A stretch of 64,000 nt of DNA from Pigmentiphaga sp. NML080357 (lineage in GTDB: Bacteria > Pseudomonadota > Gammaproteobacteria > Burkholderiales > Burkholderiaceae_B). Positions within the stretch are counted from its first letter, which is position 1. Each line of letters opens with the position of its first letter. The stretch is taken from positions 1 to 64,000 of the forward strand of contig NZ_NINW01000032.1 of the NCBI RefSeq assembly GCF_002188465.1, read 5' to 3'. Position numbers and translations under genes: made by a program. This document shows positions 55,885-64,000 of this stretch, piece after piece. The notes beneath the pieces are model-generated. The model had not been told where the DNA came from, ran no database searches, and saw only the letters and a list, made by a program, of their open reading frames with translations.

Positions 55885-56046
55885 ATGCTGCACTACGCAG
55901 TCGTATTTTTCGTCATCGCCATTATCGCGGCGGTCCTGGGGTTTGGCGGCATAGCCGCCGGCGCGGCCTCTATCGCCAAGATATTGTTCTTTATTTTTAT
56001 CGTGCTTGCCGTCCTGTCGCTCTTGAGCGGCCTTTTCCGAAAATAA
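55885..56046 (+). CDS. DUF1328 (YtjA-like) small membrane protein
   Basis: A 53-residue protein beginning [20 protein letters not shown], then [18 protein letters not shown] and a second hydrophobic segment ending SLLSGLFRK. This is the complete DUF1328 pattern with two membrane helices and no soluble domain. Its function is unknown; homologues are induced by envelope or osmotic stress. ACAGGAG lies seven bases before the ATG. It is 22 bases upstream of a BON lipoprotein gene, so the two form a small operon. Its size makes it easy to miss. Confidence 0.88.
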   Translation: MLHYAVVFFVIAIIAAVLGFGGIAAGAASIAKILFFIFIVLAVLSLLSGLFRK

Positions 56047-56068
56047 CCAGCATGCAAGGAGAAAAATC

Positions 56069-56383
56069 ATGAGCGTCCGTACCCTGCTTATTGCCGGCAT
56101 CATCGGCACCGCCACCGTCATGGGCGGCTGCGCCTCGACCCGCACGCAGCAATCCGCGGGCGAATATGCCAGCGACGCCGCCATTACCGCCAAGGTCAAG
56201 GCCGCCCTGGTCGCGGCCAAGGACGTCAGCGCCGCCGACGTCAACGTGGAGACCTTCCGCCACACCGTCCAGCTTTCCGGTTTCGTCGACTCGCAGGCGC
56301 AGGCGGCGCGGGCGGTCGAAATCGCCCGGGGCGTGGAAGGCGTCCAAAGCGTGAAGAACGACCTGCGGGTGAAAACCCGCTAA
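56069..56383 (+). CDS. BON-domain lipoprotein (OsmY-like)
   Basis: A 104-residue envelope protein. The N-terminal segment LLIAGIIGTATVMGGCAS carries a lipobox ending at Cys21, so it is probably lipidated; Ala-Ser after the Cys does not signal inner-membrane retention. One BON domain follows (DAAITAKVKAALVAAKDVSAADVNVET, HTVQLSGFVDS and GVQSVKNDL). BON domains bind phospholipid and are linked to osmotic and envelope stress. It is co-transcribed with the DUF1328 gene. Confidence 0.9.
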   Translation: MSVRTLLIAGIIGTATVMGGCASTRTQQSAGEYASDAAITAKVKAALVAAKDVSAADVNVETFRHTVQLSGFVDSQAQAARAVEIARGVEGVQSVKNDLRVKTR

Positions 56384-56431
56384 AGGCGGTTCTCGCCGGG
56401 AGCGCGAACCGCTCCCGGTAGCCCCCAAATG

Positions 56432-56463
56432 AAAATGGCCTCGCTTTACCGCGAGGCCATTTT
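56432..56463. terminator. Bidirectional terminator between BON gene and htpX
   Basis: AAAATGGCCTCGC pairs perfectly over 13 bp with GCGAGGCCATTTT across TTTACC. The A-run and T-run at its ends make it an intrinsic terminator for both converging transcripts. Confidence 0.88.
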
Positions 56464-56488
56464 CCATTGGACATCCCCGAAAGCGTCC

Positions 56489-56549
56489 CCGCTCCGGGGC
56501 GCCGGCGGATCCGGCGGGCCGGTCCGCCGCGCGGCGGGGCGTACTTGCC
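56489..56549 (-). repeat. Diverged three-hairpin element near the htpX stop
   Basis: On the minus strand, soon after htpX, GGCGGA-CCGG-CCCG-CCGG-A-TCCGCC (56504-56528) repeats hairpin three with the same bulged A. A CCCCG/CGGGG hairpin follows. The order and flanks are degraded compared with the other copies, so it is an old or independent member. Confidence 0.5.
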
Positions 56550-56552
56550 TGC

Positions 56553-57437
56553 TTATTTCGTCCCGCCCGCCGCCATCAAGGCGCGGATACGGTCTTCGAT
56601 GGGCGGGTGCGAGGCAAACATCGCGCCCAGGCCCTTGCCGCCGGCGATGCCGGATGCTTCGAAGCTCTTGGGCAGTTCGCCGGGCTCCATGCCGCCCAGC
56701 CTGGCCAGCGCGCGGATCATGGGTTCGCGCGAACCGAGCAGGTAGGCCGAGCCCGCGTCGGCGCGGAACTCCCGCTGGCGCGAGAACCAGGCCACGATGA
56801 TGGACGCCAGTATGCCGAACACCAGTTCGCAGACGATCACGGTGGCAAAGTAGCCGATACCGCCGGTGCGCTCGTTCTTGAGCACCATCTGGTCGACCAC
56901 GTATCCCACGACGCGGGCCAGGAACACGACGAAGGTGTTGACCACGCCCTGGATCAGGGTAAGCGTCACCATGTCGCCATTGGCGATGTGCGCCACCTCG
57001 TGCCCCAGCACCGCGCTGATTTCTTCCTCGGTCATACCGCGCAGCAATCCCGTCGATACGGCGACCAGCGAATCGTTCTTGAACGCGCCCGTGGCGAAGG
57101 CGTTGGGCTCGCCTTCGTAGATGGCGACCTCCGGGCGGCCGATGCCGGCGCGATCCGCAAGCTGATGGACCGTATCCACCAGCCATTGCTCCTCGGCGCT
57201 GTTGGGAGCGTTCGGATCGATGACCCGCGCGCCGGTGCTCCATTTGGCCATCGGCTTGCTCATTAGCAGCGAGATGATGGAGCCGGTGAAGCCGACGATC
57301 AGCGAGAAGATCGCCAGTGTCGGGATGTCGAGGCCGTTGGCGGTCAGGAAGCGGTTGACGCCGAGAATGCTCAACGTCGCGGTCAATACCAGCATGACCG
57401 CGATGTTGGTCGCCAGAAAGAGCACTATGCGTTTCAT
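56553..57437 (-). CDS. htpX: Heat-shock membrane zinc protease HtpX
   Basis: A 294-residue inner-membrane M48 metalloprotease that cleaves misfolded membrane proteins with FtsH. The zinc motif is HEVAH at 146-150, with the third ligand glutamate in [11 protein letters not shown]. Four membrane segments include two N-terminal helices ([16 protein letters not shown] and [18 protein letters not shown]). The start at 57437 is the family start; an upstream extension was rejected. Heat or envelope-stress control is likely, but I could not define a sigma-32 box. Confidence 0.95.
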   Translation of the reverse strand: MKRIVLFLATNIAVMLVLTATLSILGVNRFLTANGLDIPTLAIFSLIVGFTGSIISLLMSKPMAKWSTGARVIDPNAPNSAEEQWLVDTVHQLADRAGIGRPEVAIYEGEPNAFATGAFKNDSLVAVSTGLLRGMTEEEISAVLGHEVAHIANGDMVTLTLIQGVVNTFVVFLARVVGYVVDQMVLKNERTGGIGYFATVIVCELVFGILASIIVAWFSRQREFRADAGSAYLLGSREPMIRALARLGGMEPGELPKSFEASGIAGGKGLGAMFASHPPIEDRIRALMAAGGTK

Positions 57438-57701
57438 GAGGGCTGGAAACTCCGAATACCTTTGATATTTTGTCCGGGGGCGGATTTTCCCCTCGGCCTG
57501 CCGGGAACCGCCCCGCGCGGCGCCGAATGTGACGGCAACGGACATCGGAAGTTCCCTCCGGCCGCCGCAGCGCGGACGAGAGGGTCGATACCCGTTTCCC
57601 GGTGAGGGCTATATGGTAGCCGGGACAACGGTTTCAAGGCCAATCCTGGGGTTAACCCCAGCGGCTACAATCTGGGCCTCCCCCATCCCGGCCCCTCCCC
57701 C

Positions 57702-58556
57702 ATGCAAGCTCTCTGGATGCTGTTCGCCTCGCTGATGTTCGCGCTCATGGCCATGTTCGTGAAATTCGCGTCCAACGAGGCGTCCCTGGGGCAAATCATC
57801 CTGTTCCGCGGCCTGCCCACGGCGCTGGGCATCCTGGCGTGGGCCTGCGCCACGCATCGCACGATCATCCCGCCCACCTGGCGACTGCACGTCATGCGCA
57901 ACGTCGCGGGAGTCGGGTCGATCTGGCTGTCTTTCTTCGCCATGGGACGCCTGCCGCTGGCGACCGCCATCACCCTGAACTACACGTCGCCGCTCTTCAT
58001 CGCCGGCTGGATGACCTGGCGCGCGCACGACCTGACCGACAGGCTGCGCACCCTGGCGGTCGTCATCGGCTTCATCGGCGTAATCGCCATCCTGCGGCCT
58101 ACCCTGGACCATTCCCAATGGCTGGCGGCGCTGCTGGGGCTGGCCGCGGGCAGCCTCACGGCCATCGCCGTCATGCAGGTGCGGTCGCTCGGCCAGGCCG
58201 GCGAACCGGAGTGGCGCATCGTGCTTTTTTTCGCCCTGTCGTCCTGCCTGACGGGGGGCATCGCGACGGTGCTCACCGGCTGGAGAAATCCTTCGCTCTA
58301 CGGCTGGTTCACACTGCTGGGCGTCGGCCTGAGCGGCCTGCTGGGGCAATTCGCCATGACGCGCGCCTTCAGCCGCGGCTCGGCGGCGCTCTCCTCGGTG
58401 CTGCAATACAGCACCATTCCGTTCTCCATCCTGCTCGGCTACCTGTTCTGGGACGACCGGCCGGATACGCTGGCCTGGCTCGGCATGCTGCTGATCGCCG
58501 CCGCCGGGCTGGTGTCCACCTGGCGCACGCTGGTGGCGGCCCGGCGCAGTTCCTAG
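57702..58556 (+). CDS. EamA-family (DMT superfamily) transporter
   Basis: A 284-residue inner-membrane protein with ten predicted helices arranged as two EamA repeats (MQALWMLFASLMFALMAMFV and SLYGWFTLLGVGLSGLLGQF start the halves). Substrates in the family include amino acids, nucleotide precursors and metabolites, and direction is usually export; none can be assigned here. The CC/G-rich sequence upstream has no clear ribosome site, and the ATG at 57702 is the best family start. It stands alone. Confidence 0.85.
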   Translation: MQALWMLFASLMFALMAMFVKFASNEASLGQIILFRGLPTALGILAWACATHRTIIPPTWRLHVMRNVAGVGSIWLSFFAMGRLPLATAITLNYTSPLFIAGWMTWRAHDLTDRLRTLAVVIGFIGVIAILRPTLDHSQWLAALLGLAAGSLTAIAVMQVRSLGQAGEPEWRIVLFFALSSCLTGGIATVLTGWRNPSLYGWFTLLGVGLSGLLGQFAMTRAFSRGSAALSSVLQYSTIPFSILLGYLFWDDRPDTLAWLGMLLIAAAGLVSTWRTLVAARRSS

Positions 58557-58670
58557 CCGGACCCGGCCCGCACGCGCCGCCTGTACGACGCCTCGGAGGG
58601 GCCGGCAGGCGCGGCCGCCGGTGCTGGCTTGCAGCAAAACGCCGGCAGGTTCACACTTGGAGGCATTACG

Positions 58671-59687
58671 TTGCCGTTCCCGCCCATGTCCCTCAAGCTG
58701 TCCGTGCTCGATCTGAGCCCCATTCCTTCCGGCCACACCCCCACCGATGCCCTGGCGAACAGCGTGGATCTCGCGCGCCAGGCCGAAGCCGCCGGCTACC
58801 ATCGCTATTGGCTTGCCGAACACCACAACACCGGCATGCTGGCGTGCTCGGCGCCCGAACTGCTGATCACGCGAATCGCAGGCGCCACGTCGCGCCTGCG
58901 CGTGGGCTCGGGAGGCATCATGCTGCCGAACCACAGCCCGCTCAAGGTCGCCGAGACCTTCCGTGTGCTGGAGGCGATGTTCCCCCAGCGCATCGACCTC
59001 GGGCTCGGACGCGCGCCGGGCACCGACCCTGTCACCGCGAGCGCGCTGCGGCGCGGCCATGCCGATGCCGACGACTTCCCCCGCCAGTTGTCCGATCTCG
59101 TCGGCTATCTCAAGGACGCCATGCCGGCGGACCATCCGCATGCCCGCGTCCGGGCTACGCCCGTGGGCGTGCCCTGCCCGCCCATCTGGATACTGGGCTC
59201 GAGCCTGTACGGCGCACGGGTGGCCGCCGCGAACGGCTTCGGGTTCGCCTATGCCCACCATATCGTGCCGGAAAACGTGCACGCGGCCATGCGGCTTTAT
59301 CGCGAGGAATTCCGCGCCTCGCCCTTCGGCCACGAACCGCGCGCCATTCTCGCCGTCTCGGCCATCTGCGCGCCGACCGCCGAGGAAGCCGAACGCCTGG
59401 CCGCCACGGCCGACCTCAGCATGATGCGCACGCGCAGCGGCCGCACGCGCTATCCGCTCCCCAGCGTCGAAGAAGCGCTGGCCTATGCCTACCAGCCCGA
59501 CGAGGAAGCGCTGCGGCAATACAACCGCACCCGGATCCACATCGGCACGCCCGGCGCGCTCGCCGCCTCGATAGGCGAACTGGCCCGCGCCACCGACGCC
59601 GACGAGGTCATGGTCAACACCATGATCCACCGCCACGAGGACCGGGTCCGCAGCTACCGGTTGCTGGCGCCGGCCCTAATGTCCTGA
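58671..59687 (+). CDS. LLM-class (luciferase-like) flavin-dependent oxidoreductase
   Basis: A 338-residue TIM-barrel monooxygenase of the group with [22 protein letters not shown] and [20 protein letters not shown] near the active site. The pattern matches alkanal monooxygenase-like proteins (YhbW type) that use reduced flavin. The substrate is unknown. I place the start at a TTG (58671) because GGAGG lies seven bases upstream; an ATG at 58686 would have a 22-base spacing. It is followed by bdhA after 31 bases and may be co-transcribed. Confidence 0.82.
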   Translation: MPFPPMSLKLSVLDLSPIPSGHTPTDALANSVDLARQAEAAGYHRYWLAEHHNTGMLACSAPELLITRIAGATSRLRVGSGGIMLPNHSPLKVAETFRVLEAMFPQRIDLGLGRAPGTDPVTASALRRGHADADDFPRQLSDLVGYLKDAMPADHPHARVRATPVGVPCPPIWILGSSLYGARVAAANGFGFAYAHHIVPENVHAAMRLYREEFRASPFGHEPRAILAVSAICAPTAEEAERLAATADLSMMRTRSGRTRYPLPSVEEALAYAYQPDEEALRQYNRTRIHIGTPGALAASIGELARATDADEVMVNTMIHRHEDRVRSYRLLAPALMS

Positions 59688-59718
59688 CTCCGACCAACGC
59701 GCCTACCAAGGATCCGAC

Positions 59719-60501
59719 ATGCAGCTTCACGGGAAAGTCGCCCTCGTCACCGGTGCCGCCAGCGGCATCGGCAAGGAAATCGCCAATACGCTGGCGGCCG
59801 CCGGCGCGGCCGTCGCCATCGCCGACATCAATCTGCAGGCGGCGCAGGCGGTGGCCGACGAGCTCAAGCTGAAGGGCTGCCAGGCCATGGCGGTGGACTT
59901 CGACGTGACGGACGAAGCGGCGGTCGAGAACGGCACCCAGCTCGTGGTCGACACCCTGGGAAGCGTGGACATCCTGGTTTCCAACGCCGGCATTCAGGTC
60001 GTCAATCCTATCGACCAGTTCGCCTACGCCGACTGGAAGAAGGTCATGGCCATCCACGTCGACGGCGCGTTCCTGACCACCAAGGCCGCCCTCAAGCACA
60101 TGTACCGCGACAATCGCGGCGGCATCGTCATCTACACCGGCTCGGTGCATTCGCACGAAGCTTCCCCGCTGAAATCGGCCTACGTCACCGCCAAGCACGG
60201 GCTGCTCGGCCTGGCCAAGGTCCTGGCCAAGGAAGGCGCCAGGCACAACGTGCGCTCGCACGTGGTCTGCCCGGGTTTCGTGCGCACGCCGCTGGTGGAA
60301 AAGCAGATCCCCGAGCAGGCGCGCGAGCTCGGCATCAGCGAAGAGGACGTGATCAAGAAGGTCATGCTGGGCAATACCGTGGACGGCGAATTCACCACCC
60401 TGCAGGACGTCGCGCAAACCGTCCTCTTTCTGGCCACCTTCCCCACCGCCGCATTCACCGGTCAGTCGTTCGTGGTCAGTCACGGCTGGTACATGCAATA
60501 G
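59719..60501 (+). CDS. bdhA: 3-hydroxybutyrate dehydrogenase
   Basis: A 260-residue short-chain dehydrogenase that interconverts (R)-3-hydroxybutyrate and acetoacetate with NAD+. It has the cofactor loop [15 protein letters not shown] in [11 protein letters not shown], the Ser-Tyr-Lys triad in [19 protein letters not shown], and the family C-terminus [18 protein letters not shown] and the [10 protein letters not shown] segment are typical of BdhA rather than general SDRs. It is followed after five bases by a patatin-like gene, the known bdhA-patD pairing. It is used to mobilise polyhydroxybutyrate. Confidence 0.95.
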   Translation: MQLHGKVALVTGAASGIGKEIANTLAAAGAAVAIADINLQAAQAVADELKLKGCQAMAVDFDVTDEAAVENGTQLVVDTLGSVDILVSNAGIQVVNPIDQFAYADWKKVMAIHVDGAFLTTKAALKHMYRDNRGGIVIYTGSVHSHEASPLKSAYVTAKHGLLGLAKVLAKEGARHNVRSHVVCPGFVRTPLVEKQIPEQARELGISEEDVIKKVMLGNTVDGEFTTLQDVAQTVLFLATFPTAAFTGQSFVVSHGWYMQ

Positions 60502-60506
60502 CCCGC

Positions 60507-61685
60507 ATGGCCGCCGCCCGCAGCCCGCGCCGCGCCTCGCGCGGCTACGACACGGTCGCCCTCGTCCTGCAAGGCGGCGGCGCGCTGGGTTCGTACCAGG
60601 GCGGCATCTACGAGGGGCTTGCCGAAGCCGACCTGCATCCCGACTGGGTCGCCGGCATTTCCATCGGCGCCATCCACGCCGCCATCATCGCCGGCAACCC
60701 GCCGCAACGGCGCGTCGAACAGCTTCGTCGATTCTGGGACCATATCTGCCGGCCGCCGCTCCTGCCGCCTACGCCGGTCGATGCGCTGCGCGACACGCTG
60801 GCCCACCTGCCCGCCCCCGCCGGCGCGGCGCTCGGCGCCTGGGAAGCCTGGCGCGCCGTGCTGGAAGGCCAGAACGGCTTTTTCGTGCCGCGGCTGGCGC
60901 CGTCCTGGCCGCTGCAGCACAGCCCGGAAACGGCCAGCTTCTACGACAGCACGCCGCTCAAGCGCACGCTGGAGGAATTCGTCGATTTCGACTTGCTCAA
61001 CACGGGCGCCACACGGATCTCCGTGGGAGCCGTCAATGTGCAAAGCGGCAACTTCGTCTATTTCGACAATACCGAGCAGGCGCTTACCGCCGACCACATC
61101 ATGGCCTCGGCCGCCCTGCCGCCGGGGTTCGCGCCGGTGGCGATCGACGGCGAATACTACTGGGACGGCGGGATCGTCTCGAACACACCGCTCTACCAGG
61201 TCCTGAAATCGAGCCCGCGCCGCTATTCGCTGGTCTTCCAGGTCGACCTCTGGAGCGCGCACGGCCAACTGCCCGGCAACCTCAGCGAAGTGCCCATCCG
61301 CCAGAAGGACATCCAGTACTCCAGCCGCACCCGCCTGGTGACCGACTACATGCGCGAAGTGGAAGAGTACCGAAGCCTGCTGCGCGAATTGCTCAAGCAC
61401 GTGCCGCCGGGGCATGCGCGGGAGCCCTGGATGCGCAGGGCCCGGGAACTGGCCAGCGACCGCCGCATCAACGTGATCCATCTCATCTACCGGGGCGTCA
61501 AGTGCGAAGTTCCCTACAAGGACTACGAGTTCGGCCAGCTGGGTATGGAAGAGCGATGGGCCGGTGGCTTGAGCGACATACGCCGTACACTTGAACATCC
61601 GTCCTGGCTCGACGTGCCCGGCGCCGAACATCCGTTCGTCACGCATGACGTGCACCGCCCCGGGCACGGGCGTCGATCGCCATGA
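60507..61685 (+). CDS. Patatin-like phospholipase with DUF3734 (PatD type)
   Basis: A 392-residue predicted serine lipase. The oxyanion hole is GGGALGSYQGG (23-33), the nucleophile Ser52 is in GISIG, and the catalytic Asp lies in YYWDGG near residue 217. A C-terminal DUF3734 region follows (SLVFQVDLWSAHGQLP, then RLVTDYMREVEEYRSLL). The bdhA-patD operon is known in Legionella, where it affects amoeba infection. Whether it acts on phospholipid or on PHB-linked storage is unclear. Its stop overlaps the next start by four bases. Confidence 0.88.
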   Translation: MAAARSPRRASRGYDTVALVLQGGGALGSYQGGIYEGLAEADLHPDWVAGISIGAIHAAIIAGNPPQRRVEQLRRFWDHICRPPLLPPTPVDALRDTLAHLPAPAGAALGAWEAWRAVLEGQNGFFVPRLAPSWPLQHSPETASFYDSTPLKRTLEEFVDFDLLNTGATRISVGAVNVQSGNFVYFDNTEQALTADHIMASAALPPGFAPVAIDGEYYWDGGIVSNTPLYQVLKSSPRRYSLVFQVDLWSAHGQLPGNLSEVPIRQKDIQYSSRTRLVTDYMREVEEYRSLLRELLKHVPPGHAREPWMRRARELASDRRINVIHLIYRGVKCEVPYKDYEFGQLGMEERWAGGLSDIRRTLEHPSWLDVPGAEHPFVTHDVHRPGHGRRSP

Positions 61686-63367
61686 ACCCTTACCTCACGC
61701 TGTTCGACATCGCCGGTTTTGTCGCGCTCCTGTTGTGGGGCGTGCACATGGTGCAGACCGGCATCCAGCGCGCCTTCGGCCCGCGCCTGCGCACCATGCT
61801 CGGCGTGGCGCTGGGCAATCGCGTCTATGCCTTCTTCGCCGGACTGGGCGTCACGGCCATCCTGCAAAGCAGTACCGCCACGGGCCTGATCGTCGCCGGC
61901 TTCGCCGCCAACGGCCTGGTGGGGCTGGTGCCGGCGCTCGGCGCCATGCTGGGCGCGAACGTCGGCACCACGCTCATCGTCCAGGTCCTGTCCTTCGACA
62001 TCTCGCGCATCGCGCCCATCCTGGTGCTGATCGGCGTCGTGATGTTCCGGCGCGGCAACGCCACGCACGTGCGCGACTTCGGGCGGGTCTTCATCGGGCT
62101 CGGCCTGCTGCTGCTGTCGCTGCACCTGCTGCTGGCGCAGCTCGAACCCTATCGCGACCTGCCCGAGCTGCGCACGGCCCTGGAAGCCCTGTCCGGCCAG
62201 CCCGGCCTGGCCATCCTGCTGGCGGCGGTACTGGCCTGGGCGGCGCATTCGAGCGTGGCCGTGGTGGTGCTGGTCATGTCGTTCTCGGCCCAGGGGCTGC
62301 TGCCCATCGACGTCGCCTTCGCCCTGGTGCTGGGCGCCAATCTCGGCACGGCGGTCAACCCCATGCTCGAGGGCTCGGCCAAGGACGACCCCCAGGCGCG
62401 CCGGCTGCCGCTCGGCAATTTCATCAACCGCGTCATCGGCGTGCTCATCGGCTTGGCGCTGCTGCACCACATCCATCCGTGGATGACCGGCCTGGCCGGC
62501 GACAACGCCCGCGCCGTGGCGAACTTCCACACCGTCTTCAACCTCGCCCTTGCGGCCGTGTTCCTGCCGCTGTTGACGCCGTACGCCGCGCTGCTTCGCC
62601 GCTGGCTGCCCTCGAACCCGGCCAAGGCCGACCCGGGCCGTCCCATGTACCTGGACAGCGCGGCGCGAAGCATGCCGGTGGTGGCGCTGGGCAATGCCGC
62701 GCGGGAGGCCCTGCGCATGGCCGACACGCTGCAAACCATGCTGCATCATTCGCGCGAGGCGCTGGCCGGCGCCGACCGCAAGCGCATTGCCGAGGCCCGG
62801 CGGCTGGACGACGTACTGGACCGCCTGAACGGCGCCATCAAGACCTACGTCGCCGGCCTGGACCAGGACGAGTTGACCGCCGAAGACCGACGCCGAGCCG
62901 ACGAGATCCTGACCTTCATCACCAATCTGGAGCACGCGGGCGACGTCATCGACAAGAACCTCCTGAACGACATCAGCAAGCTCAACAAGCGCGGGCTGAC
63001 CTTCTCGCCCGAAGGGCGGCGCGAACTGGACGAGATGCACGGCCGGCTGGAGGTCAACCTGCGCCTGGCCGCTTCGCTGTTCGTGACCGAGGATACCCGC
63101 GCCGCGCGCCTGCTGGCGGCCGAGAAGGAGGCTTTCCGCGGCCTGGAGACCCGGGCGACCCAGGCGCATTTCGAACGCCTGCGCAGCGGCCGCATCGACA
63201 CCACGGAGACCAGCGCGCTGCACCTGGACGTGCTGCGCGACCTGCGCCGCATCAACAGCCACTTGGTGGCCTCCGCGGCGTACGGCGCACTGGAGAATCG
63301 CGACGGATCGCCCCCCGGCTCGCTTGAACCGTCCGGCGTGGCGGAGCCGGCCGCCACCTCGGAGTAG
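61682..63367 (+). CDS. Na+/Pi cotransporter (NptA/YjbB family) with PhoU-like domain
   Basis: A 561-residue inner-membrane protein. The transport part has two Na/Pi repeats with the QSSTATG (LQSSTATGLIVAGF) and ANVGTTLIVQVL motifs in the first and AHSSVAVVVLVMSF and GANLGTAVNPM in the second. From about residue 340 a helical PhoU-like region follows (ALRMADTLQTMLHHSREAL). It probably moves phosphate, with the PhoU domain acting in regulation. It is translationally coupled to the patatin gene by an ATGA overlap and ends 12 bases before a convergent ZIP gene. Confidence 0.9.
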   Translation: MNPYLTLFDIAGFVALLLWGVHMVQTGIQRAFGPRLRTMLGVALGNRVYAFFAGLGVTAILQSSTATGLIVAGFAANGLVGLVPALGAMLGANVGTTLIVQVLSFDISRIAPILVLIGVVMFRRGNATHVRDFGRVFIGLGLLLLSLHLLLAQLEPYRDLPELRTALEALSGQPGLAILLAAVLAWAAHSSVAVVVLVMSFSAQGLLPIDVAFALVLGANLGTAVNPMLEGSAKDDPQARRLPLGNFINRVIGVLIGLALLHHIHPWMTGLAGDNARAVANFHTVFNLALAAVFLPLLTPYAALLRRWLPSNPAKADPGRPMYLDSAARSMPVVALGNAAREALRMADTLQTMLHHSREALAGADRKRIAEARRLDDVLDRLNGAIKTYVAGLDQDELTAEDRRRADEILTFITNLEHAGDVIDKNLLNDISKLNKRGLTFSPEGRRELDEMHGRLEVNLRLAASLFVTEDTRAARLLAAEKEAFRGLETRATQAHFERLRSGRIDTTETSALHLDVLRDLRRINSHLVASAAYGALENRDGSPPGSLEPSGVAEPAATSE

Positions 63368-63378
63368 CTCACGCCCGC

Positions 63379-64000
63379 TCAGCGGGCCGGATGCTGCGAC
63401 GCCTCTTCCAGCGCGGCGGGCGCGCCATGCGCGTGCCCGTCGTCGTGGGCGTGATGGTGAAAGGCGGAATTGACCGCATAGATGGTCACCACCCCCGCGG
63501 CGATCAGCGCGAACTGCGGCAGGCTGTCGCGCAGCGTCGTCCGCCGCTGCATCTGCGGCATCAGGTCGGCCACCGCGATGTAGAGGAAACTGCTGGCCGC
63601 CAATGTCAGCACATAGGGCAGCCACTGCGTCGAACCGGCCAGCAGGTAGTAGCCCACCAACCCCCCCGCGATCGCCATCAGGCTGGACAGCGCGTTGAAC
63701 AACAAGGCCCGCTTGCGCGTGAAACCGGCGTTGACCAGGACGATGAAATCGCCCAGTTCCTGCGGGATCTCGTGCACCGCGATGGTCAGCGTCGTCAGCA
63801 GCCCCAGCATGGGGTCGGCCAGGAAGGCCGCGGCGATGACGATGCCGTCGCAGAAGTTGTGCAATCCGTCGCCCAGCAGCACGGCCAGCCCGCCCCGCCC
63901 GGCCTCGTGGGCGTCATGCCCGGGCGGGTGGCCGTGCCCGTCGTGCTCGTGATGGTGGTTGTGACGCAACACGGCCAGCTTCTCGAGCACGAAAAAGCCG
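63379..64000 (-). CDS. ZIP-family metal transporter, 3' part (5' end outside window)
   Basis: A divalent-metal transporter of the ZIP family, with the C-terminal ~205 residues in view. A histidine-rich cytoplasmic loop (NHHHEHDGHGHPPGHDAH) precedes HNFCDGIVIAAAF and HEIPQELGDFIVLVNAGF, the two binuclear-site helices. A second histidine cluster (HHHAHDDGHAHG) lies near the C-terminus. Zinc import is typical of the family. The frame runs off the right edge, so the first helices are missing and the start is unknown. Confidence 0.92.
   Translation of the reverse strand, partial: GFFVLEKLAVLRHNHHHEHDGHGHPPGHDAHEAGRGGLAVLLGDGLHNFCDGIVIAAAFLADPMLGLLTTLTIAVHEIPQELGDFIVLVNAGFTRKRALLFNALSSLMAIAGGLVGYYLLAGSTQWLPYVLTLAASSFLYIAVADLMPQMQRRTTLRDSLPQFALIAAGVVTIYAVNSAFHHHAHDDGHAHGAPAALEEASQHPAR

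Overview
The window is high-GC, gene-dense beta-proteobacterial chromosome. The gene order (xseA / exbB-exbD-lpxK-kdsB-adk, murJ / rpsT / DUF3579 / argF, ispA-dxs), two Bug-type periplasmic receptors and the scattered aromatic and carboxylic-acid catabolism point to Bordetella or a close Alcaligenaceae relative. I see no IS481-like sequence in 64 kb, so a B. bronchiseptica-like genome fits better than IS481-rich B. pertussis. That is inference. No rRNA, tRNA, CRISPR array or prophage was seen.

Layout. 1-127: right end of an IS3-family insertion sequence. 279-6185: rhlE, the clpS-clpA adaptor/unfoldase pair, a cold-shock protein and a DUF192 protein. 6378-20368: a catabolic and respiratory block. 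It holds a hydroxyquinol 1,2-dioxygenase operon with a Bug receptor, a RutE-like reductase, a LysR regulator, a secreted intradiol-dioxygenase-like protein, a HemJ/CopD-like membrane protein, a compact cytochrome c oxidase (subunit II, then fused I+III), and a pcaI-pcaJ-maleylacetate reductase-pcaF operon. The dioxygenase opens hydroxyquinol to maleylacetate, the reductase gives 3-oxoadipate, and PcaIJ plus PcaF give succinyl-CoA and acetyl-CoA. The lower pathway is therefore complete but split over two operons about 9 kb apart.

20542-31704: pbpC with a giant alpha-2-macroglobulin, a ClC channel, sodB and xseA. 31996-38333: exbB-exbD, lpxK, a Trm112-like protein, kdsB, adk and a proton-pumping pyrophosphatase. 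38386-42551: an AraC / Bug / D-tartrate-dehydratase-like / FAH-family cluster, apparently for uptake and dehydration of a sugar-acid-like substrate. 42566-54244: murJ, rpsT, argF, argG, a class I amidotransferase, murB, yajQ, a small XRE regulator, dxs, ispA and xseB. 54493-64000: a stand-alone Rieske oxygenase, a DUF1328/BON envelope-stress pair, htpX, an EamA transporter, a luciferase-like monooxygenase, bdhA-patatin-Na/Pi cotransporter, and a truncated ZIP transporter.

The most notable non-coding signal is a dispersed intergenic element of about 80 bp made of three hairpins. Copies lie next to the stop codons of clpA, exbB, argF, yajQ and htpX. The last hairpin shows repeated compensatory base changes between copies. 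Between argF and argG two copies in opposite orientation form an imperfect palindrome of about 240 bp, like a miniature mobile element. Most of the rest is ordinary housekeeping DNA. I found no convincing new multi-gene defence or mobile system.
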